In this document: piece by piece, positions 34,630 to 43,368 of the stretch
How positions within the stretch are numbered: position 1 is the first letter of the stretch
How the letters are laid out: each line of letters begins with the position of its first letter
Assembly (NCBI RefSeq): GCF_900091465.1
Contig: NZ_FMHV01000002.1
Coordinates: forward strand, 2,170,001-2,234,000
Length of the DNA stretch: 64,000 nt
From: Micromonospora rhizosphaerae
GTDB taxonomy: Bacteria; Actinomycetota; Actinomycetes; Mycobacteriales; Micromonosporaceae
Direction of reading: 5' to 3'
Notes under the pieces: model-generated
The model's input: the letters and a program-made list of their open reading frames with translations, nothing else
Database searches by the model: none
What the model was told of the DNA's origin: nothing
Translations under genes and position numbers: made by a program

Positions 34630-35651
34630 GCCCCCACCTCCCGGGAGTCACCAACGCGTGCGTCGAGGTCGATCGCCGCGTCCTTCTGCGTCTGCTCGGG
34701 CAGCAACGAGTCGTCCACCTGGCGCGGGATCGTCGGGTGCGGCCCGGTCCCGGTCAGCTCCAGGAAGACGCTCTCCAGGTCGGGCCGGAGCGGGACCAGT
34801 TCGCGTACCCAGACGCCCTGCTCGCCCAGCGTTCGGGTGATCAGCTCCGGCTCGTCCACCCCGCCGACCACCAGGCGGTCGGGCTGTGCGGTGACGGACA
34901 GGCCGAGCGCCCGCAGCAGCTCCCCGGCGCGCTCCGGCTCGGCCACCCGGACGGCGTACTCATGCTGGTCGAAGCCGGCGAGCACCTCGTCGACCGGGCC
35001 GGCCGCGACCCGGCGGCCGTGGGAGATGATCGTCACGTGGTCGCAGATCAGCTGGATCTCGGCCAGGATGTGGCTGGAGAGCAGCACGGTCACCCCGGCC
35101 TCCGCCAGCGACCGCATCAGGTCCCGCATCTCCCGGATCCCGGCCGGGTCCAGCCCGTTCGCCGGCTCGTCGAGGATCAGCAGCTCCGGGCTCTTGAGCA
35201 GCGCCGAGGCGACCGCCAGCCGCTGCTTCATGCCCAGCGAGTAGCCCTTGACCCGCTCGTCACCCCGGTCGCGCAGACCGACCTGCTCGAGCACCTCGTC
35301 CACCCGGCCGGTCGGCACGCCGCCGGCCAGGGCGAGCAGCCGTAGCGTGCGGCGCGCGGTGAAGTTGCCGAAGAACTGCGGGCTCTCCACGATCGCGCCG
35401 ACCCGCCCGGCGACCTCGGGCAGTCGCTGCGGTGAGGGCGCTCCGAGCATGCTCATCCGGCCACCGTCCGCGCGGACCAGCCCGAGCAGGGCACGCAGCG
35501 TGGTGGTCTTGCCCGAGCCGTTGGGCCCGAGGAAACCGTGGATCTGCCCGGCGTCGACCCGCAGGTCGAAGCCGTCGACGGCGACCCGGCGCCCCTGGCG
35601 CAGGGTGTGGAACGTCTTGCGGAGGCCGTCGATCTCGATGACCGCGCTCAT
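34626..35651 (-). CDS. ABC transporter ATP-binding protein
   Basis: 341 residues. The nucleotide-binding domain is complete: Walker A GFLGPNGSGKTTTLRALLGL, Q-loop VESPQFFGN, signature YSLGMKQRLAVASALL, Walker B LLILDEPANGLDP and switch His in LLSSHILAE. A C-terminal extension from about residue 215 (YAVRVAEPERAGELLRAL) is the domain typical of DrrA/CcmA-like exporters, and a 45-residue polar tail follows. It is translated in front of the overlapping permease gene. Confidence 0.93.
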   Translation of the reverse strand: MSAVIEIDGLRKTFHTLRQGRRVAVDGFDLRVDAGQIHGFLGPNGSGKTTTLRALLGLVRADGGRMSMLGAPSPQRLPEVAGRVGAIVESPQFFGNFTARRTLRLLALAGGVPTGRVDEVLEQVGLRDRGDERVKGYSLGMKQRLAVASALLKSPELLILDEPANGLDPAGIREMRDLMRSLAEAGVTVLLSSHILAEIQLICDHVTIISHGRRVAAGPVDEVLAGFDQHEYAVRVAEPERAGELLRALGLSVTAQPDRLVVGGVDEPELITRTLGEQGVWVRELVPLRPDLESVFLELTGTGPHPTIPRQVDDSLLPEQTQKDAAIDLDARVGDSREVGA

Positions 35652-35782
35652 CCGCGCGGCTCCTGACAGCGGTCGGGCATGAACTGTCCTCCGGGTGTGG
35701 TGACCAACGACACGGCGCCTCAGCGTAGGGCCGCGGCGCCGCCCGTGGGGGGCACCGCGGCGGTGCGTGGTTGGATGGACCG

Positions 35783-36625
35783 GTGACTGGTGACCTGATC
35801 CCCGGCGCCGCCGGCGCCCCTGCCGCCCCCTCCACCGTGGACGCGGATCTGGTGGTCAGCCTCCACGGGGTCGGCGTCAGGCGCTCCGGCACGGCGCTGC
35901 TGCAAGACGTCGACTGGCGGGTCGAGCTGGACGAGCGCTGGGTGGTGCTCGGGCCGAACGGTGCCGGAAAGACGACCCTGCTCAGCCTGGCCGCCGGCCG
36001 GCTGCACCCGACCACCGGCACCGCGCACGTGCTGGGTGAGCGGATCGGCCGCACCGACGTCAACGAGCTGCGGATGCGCATCGGCCTCTCCACCGCCGCC
36101 CTGGCCGAGCGGCTCCCCGTCGAGGAGCGCGTCAGCGACGTCGTGGTGACCGCGGCCTGGTCGGTGGTCGGCCGCTGGCGGGAGAGCTACGACCGCACCG
36201 ACGAGGCCCGCGCCCGGGCCCTGCTCGGGCAGCTCGGCGCCGGGCACCTCGCCGACCGGGCGTACGGCACGCTGTCGGAGGGGGAGCGCAAGCGGGTGCA
36301 GATCGCCCGGGCGCTGATGACCGACCCCGAGCTGCTGCTGCTCGACGAACCGGCCGCCGGGCTCGACCTGGGCGGGCGCGAGGACCTGGTCGCCCGGCTG
36401 GCCGAGCTGGCGTACGACCCGGACGCGCCGGCCCTGGTGCTGGTCACCCATCACGTCGAGGAGATCCCGCCCGGCTTCACCCACGCGCTGCTGCTGCGCG
36501 ACGGGGGCGTGGTGGCGCAGGGCGTGCTCGCGGACACCCTCACCGCCGACAACCTGTCGAAGACCTTCGGCCTGCCCCTCGTCGTCGAGCGCTCCGGCGA
36601 GCGCTGGACCGCCCGCGCCGCCTGA
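35783..36625 (+). CDS. ABC-type ATPase without a linked permease
   Basis: 280 residues from the GTG at 35783, with GGATGG upstream; the frame could extend to a TTG at 35771. Motifs: VVLGPNGAGKTTLLSLAAGR, TLSEGERKRVQIARALM, LLLLDEPAAGLDLGGRE and LVTHHVEEIPPGFTHALLL. It resembles the YlmA/ModF-like soluble ABC ATPases of actinobacteria. No permease or binding protein is adjacent. It is divergent from the exporter operon and followed 17 bases later by rbsK in the same direction. Confidence 0.85.
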   Translation: MTGDLIPGAAGAPAAPSTVDADLVVSLHGVGVRRSGTALLQDVDWRVELDERWVVLGPNGAGKTTLLSLAAGRLHPTTGTAHVLGERIGRTDVNELRMRIGLSTAALAERLPVEERVSDVVVTAAWSVVGRWRESYDRTDEARARALLGQLGAGHLADRAYGTLSEGERKRVQIARALMTDPELLLLDEPAAGLDLGGREDLVARLAELAYDPDAPALVLVTHHVEEIPPGFTHALLLRDGGVVAQGVLADTLTADNLSKTFGLPLVVERSGERWTARAA

Positions 36626-36642
36626 GGCGGACAGGAACCACC

Positions 36643-37542
36643 ATGCAGCAGACCCGGGTGGCCGTGGTGGGCAGCGCGAACATGGACCTGGTCGGCACCG
36701 CGGCCGCGCTGCCCCGACCGGGGGAGACCGTCCTCGGCAGCGACTTCGTCATGGTCCCCGGCGGCAAGGGCGCGAACCAGGCGATCGCCGCGGTCCGTGC
36801 CGGGGCGTCCTGCGCCTTCCTCGGCGCGATCGGCTCGGACGCCTTCGGGGTCACCCTCAGAGCCCGGATCACCGCCGCCGGCGTGGACACCAGTCACCTT
36901 CGGGTGGTGTACGGGACCTCCGGGGTGGCGCTGGTCATGGTCAACGCCGAGGGGGAGAACGCGATCCTGGTGACGCCCGGCGCGAACGGGGCGTTCACCG
37001 GGCTGACCGAGGGCGAGCTGCACGCCGTACGCGAGGCGGACGTGCTGGTCGCGCAGCTGGAGGTGCCGGTCGAGACGGTGACCGAGGCGGCGCTCGCGGC
37101 CCGGGCCGCCGGCACCCGGGTGGTCCTCAACGCGGCGCCGGCCCGGCAGGTGCCGGCCGACCTGCTCGCCGCGGTGGACCTGCTCGTGGTCAACGAGACC
37201 GAGGCACTGGCGCTCACCGGCCGGGGCCGGGACGAGCCGGAGGCGCTGCTCGCCCTGGTGCCCCGGGCGGTGCTGACCCTCGGCGCCCAGGGCGCCTGGT
37301 ACGGCGACCGGGACGGGACCGCGGTGCACGTCCCCGCGGTCAAGATCGACGCGGTCGACTCCACCGCCGCCGGTGACGCCTTCACCGCCGCGCTGGCGGT
37401 CGCCTGGGGCGAGGGCCGGGAGCTGGTCGACGCGGTGCACTGGGCGGCGGCGGCCGGGGCGGCCTGCGTACGGCGGCTTGGCGCTTCCGTGGCGCTACCC
37501 CGCCGGGTCGAGATCGACGAGCTGTACGCCCCACCGGCCTGA
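36643..37542 (+). CDS. rbsK: Ribokinase (PfkB family)
   Basis: 299 residues. It phosphorylates D-ribose to ribose-5-phosphate in the cytosol. N-terminal signature VGSANMDLVGTAAALPRPGE, the GGKGANQAIAA substrate motif, LVVNETEALALTG, and the PfkB signature 2 with anion hole and base in DSTAAGDAFTAAL. The latter differs slightly from the canonical DTTGAGD, so a related pentose or hexose may be used. It follows the ABC-type ATPase by 17 bases with AGGAACC upstream of the ATG. Confidence 0.85.
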   Translation: MQQTRVAVVGSANMDLVGTAAALPRPGETVLGSDFVMVPGGKGANQAIAAVRAGASCAFLGAIGSDAFGVTLRARITAAGVDTSHLRVVYGTSGVALVMVNAEGENAILVTPGANGAFTGLTEGELHAVREADVLVAQLEVPVETVTEAALAARAAGTRVVLNAAPARQVPADLLAAVDLLVVNETEALALTGRGRDEPEALLALVPRAVLTLGAQGAWYGDRDGTAVHVPAVKIDAVDSTAAGDAFTAALAVAWGEGRELVDAVHWAAAAGAACVRRLGASVALPRRVEIDELYAPPA

Positions 37543-37551
37543 CCGCGGGCG

Positions 37552-38520
37552 TTACGCCCCGCCGGTCCGGAACGCCCGCCGGTACGCCGACGGCGAGGTG
37601 CGCATCGCCCGGCCGAAGTGGTGCCGGTAGGTGACCGGGCTGTCGAAGCCCACCGCCGTCGCGATCTCCTCCACCCCGGCGTCCGTCGTCTCCAACAGGG
37701 CCAAACTCGCCCGGACCCGCTGGTCGATCAGCCAGCGGATCGGGCTGGTCCCGGTGGCCCGGGAGAAGTGCCGCAGGTAGGTCCGGGGTGACATGTGGGC
37801 CCGCCTGGCCAACGCCGCCACGGTGACGGGCTGGGACAGGTGGGCCATCGCCCAGGCCATGCTGCCGGCGATCCGGTCGTCGTCGGGATCGACGCTGACC
37901 GGCGCCTCGATGAACTGGGCCTGCCCGCCGTCGCGGTTCGGCGGGATCACCAGCCGGCGGGCGACCGCGTTGGCGATCGCGGCGCCGAAATCGCGCCGGA
38001 CGACGTGCACGCAGAGGTCGAGGCCGGCGGCGCTGCCGGCGCTGGTGAGGATGTCGCCGTCGTCGAGGTAGAGCACGTCGGGGTCGACCGTCACCGCGGG
38101 GTGGCGGCGGGCCAGCAGGTCCGCGTACCGCCAGTGGGTGGTGACCCGGCGGCCGTCGAGCAGGCCCGCGCCGGCCAGGGCGAACGCGCCGGAGCAGATG
38201 GACATGAGTCGGGCGCCCCGGCGGTGCGCTCGGCGCAGCGCGGTGACCAGCTCCGGCGACGGGTCGGCGGTGACGTCGGGCACCCCGGGCAGGACCACGG
38301 TGCCCGCCTCGGCGAGGGCGTCCAGGCCGTACGGGGTGTGCAGGGCAGCGCCGCCGACGACCGGCACCGACCCCGGGCGTTCCGTGCAGACGGTGAGCCG
38401 GTACCAGTCGACGTTCAGCTCCGGGCGGGGCAGCCCGAACACCTCGGACACGATGCCGGTCTCGAAGACCGACATCCCCGGGAACGCGAGCACGGCGACG
38501 GTTCGCTCGACTGGCGACAT
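37552..38520 (-). CDS. GlxA-type AraC-family regulator
   Basis: 322 residues. The N-terminal DJ-1/PfpI-like (glutaminase-fold) domain carries VAVLAFPGMSVFETGIVSEVF, TVVLPGVPDV and LMSICSGAFALAGAGLLDG, with Cys in the nucleophile-elbow position. The C-terminal AraC pair of helix-turn-helices covers about 225-318 (VAALARRAHMSPRTYLRHFS, then GVEEIATAVGFDSPVTYRHH). It is divergent from the rhodanese gene at 38593 and may regulate it. Confidence 0.9.
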   Translation of the reverse strand: MSPVERTVAVLAFPGMSVFETGIVSEVFGLPRPELNVDWYRLTVCTERPGSVPVVGGAALHTPYGLDALAEAGTVVLPGVPDVTADPSPELVTALRRAHRRGARLMSICSGAFALAGAGLLDGRRVTTHWRYADLLARRHPAVTVDPDVLYLDDGDILTSAGSAAGLDLCVHVVRRDFGAAIANAVARRLVIPPNRDGGQAQFIEAPVSVDPDDDRIAGSMAWAMAHLSQPVTVAALARRAHMSPRTYLRHFSRATGTSPIRWLIDQRVRASLALLETTDAGVEEIATAVGFDSPVTYRHHFGRAMRTSPSAYRRAFRTGGA

Positions 38521-38592
38521 GGCGGGATGTTAGCGGAGGACGGCGTTCCCGCCACTCCCTTGCCGATCGGCGCGGGCTGCAGGATCGGGGAC

Positions 38593-39045
38593 ATGACGCT
38601 CTCCGTACCGCCGGCCGATCCGGCGACCGCCGCCGCCCACTTCCTCGCCCGGCTCAGCTTCGAGACCGACGTCAGCGACGTGCACGCCGACCTGGCGGCG
38701 GGCACGCCGGCACTGGTGGTGGTGGACTCCCGCGGCATCGCCGCCTGGCGGCAGGGGCACCTGCCGGGCGCCGTGCACCTGCCCACCGCCGAGATCGCCG
38801 CTCGGGCCCGGGAGGTGGTGCCGGTCGGGTCGACCGTGGTGACGTACTGCTGGGGGCCGGGCTGCAACGGGGCGACCCGGGCGGCGCTGCAGTTCGCCCG
38901 GCTCGGCCACCCGGTCAAGGAGATGATCGGCGGCTTCGAGTACTGGGCCCGGGAGGGGCTGCCGGTGGCCACGCCGGCCGGGGTGGTCCGCCGGCAGGTG
39001 GACGAGCTCACCGCGCCTCGATCGGCCGTCGTGTGCGACTGCTGA
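38593..39045 (+). CDS. Rhodanese-like sulfurtransferase
   Basis: 150 residues. Single rhodanese domain: LVVVDSRGIAAWRQGHLPGA, then VHLPTAEIA and the active loop VVTYCWGPGCNGATRAALQF, with catalytic Cys followed by WGPGCN. IGGFEYWAREGLPV closes the fold. A C-terminal VVCDC might bind metal or act in sulfur relay. The ATG has only weak GGGG upstream. The neighbouring GlxA-type regulator is divergent with about 70 bases between, a common pairing in actinomycetes. Confidence 0.85.
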   Translation: MTLSVPPADPATAAAHFLARLSFETDVSDVHADLAAGTPALVVVDSRGIAAWRQGHLPGAVHLPTAEIAARAREVVPVGSTVVTYCWGPGCNGATRAALQFARLGHPVKEMIGGFEYWAREGLPVATPAGVVRRQVDELTAPRSAVVCDC

Positions 39046-39054
39046 CGGGCCCGG

Positions 39055-39825
39055 TCAGTCGGCTGGCTCGTCGGTGAGACGTTCGCCCCGGCGGCGCAGC
39101 ATGCCGAGGCCGGGGATGCCGGCGACCGCCAGCTTCAGGTCGCGGGTGACCTCGAGCAGGTCGTGCAGGTCCGGGCCGACCCGGTCCAGGGTGGCCAGGA
39201 TCGGCAGGATGTCCGAGGTCAGGTGCTCCTTGAGCTTGGGCAGCTCGTCGACGAGCCGGATCGCCGCGGTCACCTCCTCGTGGCTGAGCTGCGCGACGAA
39301 GCGGGTGGCCATCGGCGCGGCCCGGCGCAGCGCCGGCTCGTACGCCGCCAGCAGCCCGGCCGCCGAGCCGGCGGCCTCCTCCGCGGCGACCACGGTCCCG
39401 GCCGCCCGGCCGGCCACCGCGTCCACCTCGGCGACCACCGTGCCGGCCGCCCGGGCTACCCGCTCGGCCTCGCCGACCACGACGGACGCCGCGGCGGAGA
39501 CCCGCTCGGCCTCGCCGACCACCACGGCGGCCGCCGCGGCGACCTCGGTGGCGTTCTCGATCGCGGTGGTGGCGGGCGCGCTGATCACCGCGACCTCGCG
39601 GACCGCCGCCTCGGCGGCGGTGAGCACCCGGTCGGTGCGGTCCAGGGTGCCCTCGATCCGGTCCACCACCCCGTTGATCCGGCGCAGCAGCGCCTCCACC
39701 CCGTCCAGCACCCCGAAGGCGCGGGCCGGTACGGCGGCGAACGAGGCGGCCGAGCCGAGCGCCTGGTCCAGGGCGGAGCGGGTGAGCCCGGCGACGGCGC
39801 GCGGCCGGGGGAGGGGAATCGCCAT
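39055..39825 (-). CDS. Alanine-rich helical repeat protein
   Basis: 256 residues from the ATG at 39825, no strong ribosome binding site. Nearly all helical: LLRRINGVVDRIEGTLDRTD, then an Ala/Val/Glu region with VVVGEAERV repeated twice 16 residues apart and further degenerate copies through residue 145. The C-terminal part (VDELPKLKEHLTSDILPILA, LHDLLEVTRDLKLAVAGIPG) is typical of a conserved actinobacterial family of unnamed proteins, perhaps phasin- or apolipoprotein-like coiled coils. No signal peptide. It is convergent with the rhodanese gene. Confidence 0.65.
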   Translation of the reverse strand: MAIPLPRPRAVAGLTRSALDQALGSAASFAAVPARAFGVLDGVEALLRRINGVVDRIEGTLDRTDRVLTAAEAAVREVAVISAPATTAIENATEVAAAAAVVVGEAERVSAAASVVVGEAERVARAAGTVVAEVDAVAGRAAGTVVAAEEAAGSAAGLLAAYEPALRRAAPMATRFVAQLSHEEVTAAIRLVDELPKLKEHLTSDILPILATLDRVGPDLHDLLEVTRDLKLAVAGIPGLGMLRRRGERLTDEPAD

Positions 39826-39959
39826 GGGAACCAGTGTGCGTCGGGTCCGCCAGGACCGCCGGTTGGCGGCGGCGCGGTCGTCTTCACGACCGCGAGCGGG
39901 AGGGAGCACCGGGTCGCCGGGCCGGTGCCGGCCACGGTCGGCGCGGCTGGCCGCGACGG

Positions 39960-39965
39960 TAGGGT
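39960..39965 (+). promoter_or_regulatory. -10 element of a putative leaderless promoter
   Basis: TAGGGT, 6 bases, then the ATG at 39972, with no Shine-Dalgarno. Confidence 0.4.
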
Positions 39966-39971
39966 GCCGGC

Positions 39972-41534
39972 ATGTCGGCCCCCTCGCCCGGCGTACGCCC
40001 GGCCGTCCGGCGCACCCCGGTGCTCGCCGTCCTCGCCCTGCTCGCGGTGGCGCTCGGCGGACTGGTGCTGGTCCGGGCCGGATCCGGGCTGACCACCCGA
40101 CAGGTCACGGTCGCCGGTGTGCCGCTCACCGAGATACGCGCCACCCCGGCGTCGGCGGACACCCGGCGGCCCGGAGTGGTGATCGCGCACGGGTTCGCGG
40201 GCTCCGCCCGGCTGATGCGACCGATCGCCGACACCGTGGCCCGGCACGGCGGCGTCGCGGTGCTGCTCGACTTCGCCGGCCACGGCGCCAACCCGGCCCG
40301 GCTGCCCGGTGCGGGCCGGGACGCTGCCGCCGGCCGGGACACCCTGGAACGCGACCTCGACGTCGCCGTCGCGCACCTGCGCACCCTGCCCGACGTGGAC
40401 CCGGATCGGATCGTCCTGGTCGGACACTCGATGGGTGCCGGGGCGGTGACCCGGTACGCCGGCGGTCACCCCGAGATCGCCGGCACCGTCGCCATTTCCC
40501 TGCCGGACGCGGCCGACCTGCCGTACGGGCGGCCCCGATCGCTGGTGCTGGTCGTCGGGGACGCCGAGTTCCCCGACTTCCGACGCACCGCAGAGGAGGC
40601 GGTGCGGCGGGCCCCAGCCGGTGCGCGGAGGCTGGTCGTGGTGCCGGGGACGGAGCACATCTCGGTGCTCTTCGCCGGCCGTACCCATGACGCCGTCCTT
40701 GGCGCGCTGCCCGGCGCGCCGGACGACCCGCGCCCGGAGCCGGCCGCCCGGTTGGTCGGCGGCGGCCTGCTGCTAGTCGGCTTCGGGCTGGGCTTCGTCC
40801 CGCTGGTGGCCCTGCTGTTCCGCCGCCCGTCGGGTGGCGGCGGGACCGCTGGCAGCGGCCCCCGGGGATCGCGTGTCGTGCCAGCCTGGAGTTCGCTCAG
40901 TCTGGCCGTGCTGGCCGCCGGGCCGGGCGCGGTCGTCGCCGGCGCGCTGCCGACCGCCCGGTTGCCGCTGGCGGTCGGCGGCTACGTGACCGGATTCCTG
41001 CTGGTCACCGGTCTGCTGTTGGCGGCGGCGCACCGATGGCGGACTCGACGTGCGGCGACGGGGCCGGCCGCGGCGGTCGAGTGCCCACCCGACGAGCCCG
41101 TCGCGCAATGCCCACCCGTGCGGACCGTTGTCGCGGTGGCCGTGCTCAGCGGATACGCGCTGGTCGCGGTCGCCGTTCCGATCCACCTCGGACTCACCTC
41201 GGCGCTGCCGGTCGGTGCCCGCTGGTGGCTGCTGCCGCTGGTCGCGCTCGGCTGCCTGGTCTTCCTGCTCGGCGCCGAGTTGGCCGCCCGCGGCCGCGCC
41301 TGGGTGCACGCGGCCGTCGGCGCGACCGCCGTGCTGGCGCTCACCGCCTCCGCCATGGTCGGTCTGGCGCCCGGGTTCGTGGTGCTGGTGGTGCCGCTGT
41401 TCGCGCTGCTGCTCGGTTGGCAGGCGGCCTGGGCGGTGACCCTGCGCCGCGCGGGCGCGCCCCGCTGGCTGCCCGCGCTGGTCGGGGCGGTGCTGCTGGC
41501 CTGGCCGCTGACCACCACCCTGCCGCTGACCTGA
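39972..41534 (+). CDS. Membrane-bound alpha/beta hydrolase
   Basis: 520 residues. Helix 1 (16-36) anchors an extracytoplasmic alpha/beta-hydrolase domain (about 45-265) with oxyanion IAHGFAGSARLM, nucleophile Ser153 in LVGHSMGAGAV and catalytic His in PGTEHISVLF. After residue 270 about seven or eight more membrane helices follow (LLLVGFGLGFVPLVALLF, GYVTGFLLVTGLLLAAAH, LLPLVALGCLVFLLGAELAA and others). Such fusions are common in actinobacteria, with unknown substrates, possibly lipids. Leaderless start is likely, since TAGGGT lies 6 bases before the ATG. Confidence 0.82.
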   Translation: MSAPSPGVRPAVRRTPVLAVLALLAVALGGLVLVRAGSGLTTRQVTVAGVPLTEIRATPASADTRRPGVVIAHGFAGSARLMRPIADTVARHGGVAVLLDFAGHGANPARLPGAGRDAAAGRDTLERDLDVAVAHLRTLPDVDPDRIVLVGHSMGAGAVTRYAGGHPEIAGTVAISLPDAADLPYGRPRSLVLVVGDAEFPDFRRTAEEAVRRAPAGARRLVVVPGTEHISVLFAGRTHDAVLGALPGAPDDPRPEPAARLVGGGLLLVGFGLGFVPLVALLFRRPSGGGGTAGSGPRGSRVVPAWSSLSLAVLAAGPGAVVAGALPTARLPLAVGGYVTGFLLVTGLLLAAAHRWRTRRAATGPAAAVECPPDEPVAQCPPVRTVVAVAVLSGYALVAVAVPIHLGLTSALPVGARWWLLPLVALGCLVFLLGAELAARGRAWVHAAVGATAVLALTASAMVGLAPGFVVLVVPLFALLLGWQAAWAVTLRRAGAPRWLPALVGAVLLAWPLTTTLPLT

Positions 41535-41620
41535 CCCGACCTGCCCACGCCCTGACGGTAACTGACGGCCGCCTCCACGGTGTGTGATGCCGGGTGGCAC
41601 CTTCGATGGCCCGGTTCCCT

Positions 41621-41737
41621 CCTTTGCTCTGCTGCACTCCCGGCAACACCGTTTCTGACCACCGGAAACTCCGGTCGGGCTAACTGAGGCAACAGTGACC
41701 ATCGGTGACTGTTGCCTCCGCTGCAGCAGAGCAAAGG
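41621..41737. repeat. Nested inverted-repeat element, MITE-like or structured RNA
   Basis: Outer arms CCTTTGCTCTGCTGCA (41621-41636) and their exact complement (41722-41737), 16 bp, enclose two inner hairpins. These are ACCGG-AAACT-CCGGT (41661-41675) and GAGGCAACAGT (41686-41696) with ACTGTTGCCTC (41708-41718). The fold would be a multi-branched junction in RNA or cruciform in DNA. No coding signal overlaps. It lies between the convergent hydrolase and DUF6232-like genes. Similar arms feel familiar from Micromonospora intergenic repeats, but copies must be searched. Confidence 0.7.
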
Positions 41738-41874
41738 CGGTGGTGCGGGCTCCTGGACCTCGAGCCGGCGGAGCTGAGAGTGACGTTCGGCTGTCGGCGG
41801 CGAGCGGTGCCGGAGCCGCGATCCTGCTGGTCGCCGAGCGCTTCAGGCGTCCAGTTCTGGGGCGAGCAGGACCT

Positions 41875-42390
41875 CTACGGCCTGCTGCGCGGCTTGGCGA
41901 TGCTGCCGGACGAGCCGATCGAGTTCTGACCCGGCGCCTGCCCGCTCTCCATCGCGCGCTGCACCGCCCGGTAGATCTGGCCGAAACGCAGCGCGTCGCC
42001 GGTGCGCAGCAGCCGCACCGGCTGGCCCCGCCAGCGGGCCCACATCTCCAACTGCCGACTTCCGCGGGCGTACGAGCGGTCCAGGTGCTCGAAGAGGAAG
42101 TCGGCCAGCGGGCCGACACCGAGCCCGACCAGCACCGACACGCCAACGATGGCAACCGTGACGGTCAGTGAGCGGTGCAGCCAGACCGCCAGCCCGACGC
42201 CGAGCACGGCGGCCACCAGCGGTCCGGCCAGCGCGGCGCCGATCGCGCCCCGGCCGGCGAGCACCCGCCAGGAACGGCTGCCCCGCCGGTGCCACAGCAT
42301 GCTGATCTCCGCCAGCGGATACGTCCGGCCGTCCACCCGGACGGCGGTGGAGGTGACCTGCACGGACCTGTCGTCGTAGTACGTGATCAT
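41875..42390 (-). CDS. DUF6232-like membrane protein
   Basis: 171 residues. MITYYDDRSVQVTSTAVRVD, then RTYPLAEISMLWHRRG, are typical of an actinobacterial family I recall as DUF6232. Two hydrophobic helices (GAALAGPLVAAVLGVGLAVWL and LTVTVAIVGVSVLVGLGVGPL) are followed by a soluble tail (FGQIYRAVQRAMESG). GGGAG lies 8 bases before the ATG. Function unknown. It is divergent from the enoyl-CoA hydratase gene. Confidence 0.75.
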   Translation of the reverse strand: MITYYDDRSVQVTSTAVRVDGRTYPLAEISMLWHRRGSRSWRVLAGRGAIGAALAGPLVAAVLGVGLAVWLHRSLTVTVAIVGVSVLVGLGVGPLADFLFEHLDRSYARGSRQLEMWARWRGQPVRLLRTGDALRFGQIYRAVQRAMESGQAPGQNSIGSSGSIAKPRSRP

Positions 42391-42488
42391 GGTCTGACTC
42401 CCGGTGGCGGGGCTGACACCAGACTACTTTCCCCAACGACCCGGGCCGTAAGGTTGGCACGCGACTTCGACGAGGAAGTGAGGGCAGT

Positions 42489-43262
42489 GTGAGCGAGTTC
42501 GTTCGGCTGGAGACCAAGGACGGCATCGGCACCATCCGGCTGGAGCGGCCGCCGATGAACGCGCTCAACACCCAGGTGCAGGAGGAGTTGCGGGCCGCCG
42601 CGGCGGCGGCCACCGCCGACCCCGAGGTCCGCGCGGTCATCGTGTACGGCGGGGAGAAGGTCTTCGCCGCTGGCGCGGACATCAAGGAGATGGCCGACAT
42701 GTCCTACGTGGACATGGCGGAGCGGGCCGCCGACCTCTCCAGCGCGCTGGGCGCCATCGCCCGGATCCCGAAGCCGGTGGTCGCCGCCATCACCGGGTAC
42801 GCCCTCGGTGGCGGCTGCGAGCTGGCCCTCGCCTGTGACTGGCGGGTGGTGGCCGAGGACGCCAAGCTCGGCCAGCCCGAGATCAAGCTCGGCATCATCC
42901 CCGGTGCCGGCGGCACCCAGCGGCTCGCCCGCCTGGTCGGCCCGGCCCGGGCCAAGGACCTGATCATGTCCGGCCGGATGGTCGACGCCCAGGAGGCGCT
43001 GCGGATCGGCCTGGCCGACCGCGTCGTTCCGGCGGCCCAGGTCTACGACGCCGCGGTCGCGCTGGTGAAGCCGTTCCTGACCGGCCCGGTGCAGGCGCTG
43101 CGGGCGGCCAAGCTGGCCGTCGACGGCGGCCTGGACATGGACCTCAACTCCGGTCTGGCCTGGGAGAGTCAGCTTTTCGCGGCGCTCTTCGCCACCGACG
43201 ACCGGCGGGAGGGCATGGCCGCGTTCGTCGAGAAGCGCAAGCCGAACTTCACCGGCCGCTGA
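42489..43262 (+). CDS. Enoyl-CoA hydratase
   Basis: 257 residues. Crotonase fold; it adds water to trans-2-enoyl-CoA in fatty-acid beta-oxidation. Catalytic Glu111 ([11 protein letters not shown]) and Glu131 ([19 protein letters not shown]) are both present. The oxyanion-hole stretch is [12 protein letters not shown]. The GTG start has GAAGTGAGG upstream. A GC-rich terminator follows (43270-43300). The etfBA genes 6.5 kb away could accept electrons from acyl-CoA dehydrogenases of the same pathway. Confidence 0.93.
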   Translation: MSEFVRLETKDGIGTIRLERPPMNALNTQVQEELRAAAAAATADPEVRAVIVYGGEKVFAAGADIKEMADMSYVDMAERAADLSSALGAIARIPKPVVAAITGYALGGGCELALACDWRVVAEDAKLGQPEIKLGIIPGAGGTQRLARLVGPARAKDLIMSGRMVDAQEALRIGLADRVVPAAQVYDAAVALVKPFLTGPVQALRAAKLAVDGGLDMDLNSGLAWESQLFAALFATDDRREGMAAFVEKRKPNFTGR

Positions 43263-43269
43263 GCCGGCC

Positions 43270-43300
43270 CGGGTCGGCGGCGCGCCCCGTCGCCGACCCG
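43270..43300 (+). terminator. Intrinsic terminator of the enoyl-CoA hydratase gene
   Basis: CGGGTCGGCG (43270-43279) pairs with CGCCGACCCG (43291-43300), 11-base loop, 7 bases after the stop. Confidence 0.8.
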
Positions 43301-43319
43301 AGAACGGTTCACATTCTTC

Positions 43320-43333
43320 CTACCGGCCAGTAG
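43320..43333 (+). promoter_or_regulatory. Palindromic regulator site before the TPP enzyme gene
   Basis: CTACCGGCCAGTAG, palindromic at 12 of 14 bases, 35 bases before the start codon. It overlaps a TAGCGT -10-like hexamer (43331-43336). Motifs of this shape are bound by TetR regulators of acyl-CoA genes in actinomycetes. Confidence 0.4.
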
Positions 43334-43368
43334 CGTATGACTCCGCATCTGTGACGAGGGGAGCGGCG

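Noticed and set aside
41705..41929. 74-codon plus-strand frame ending in DEPIEF
   Set aside because: It starts inside the palindromic element and runs antisense through the end of the DUF6232-like gene; no start signal.
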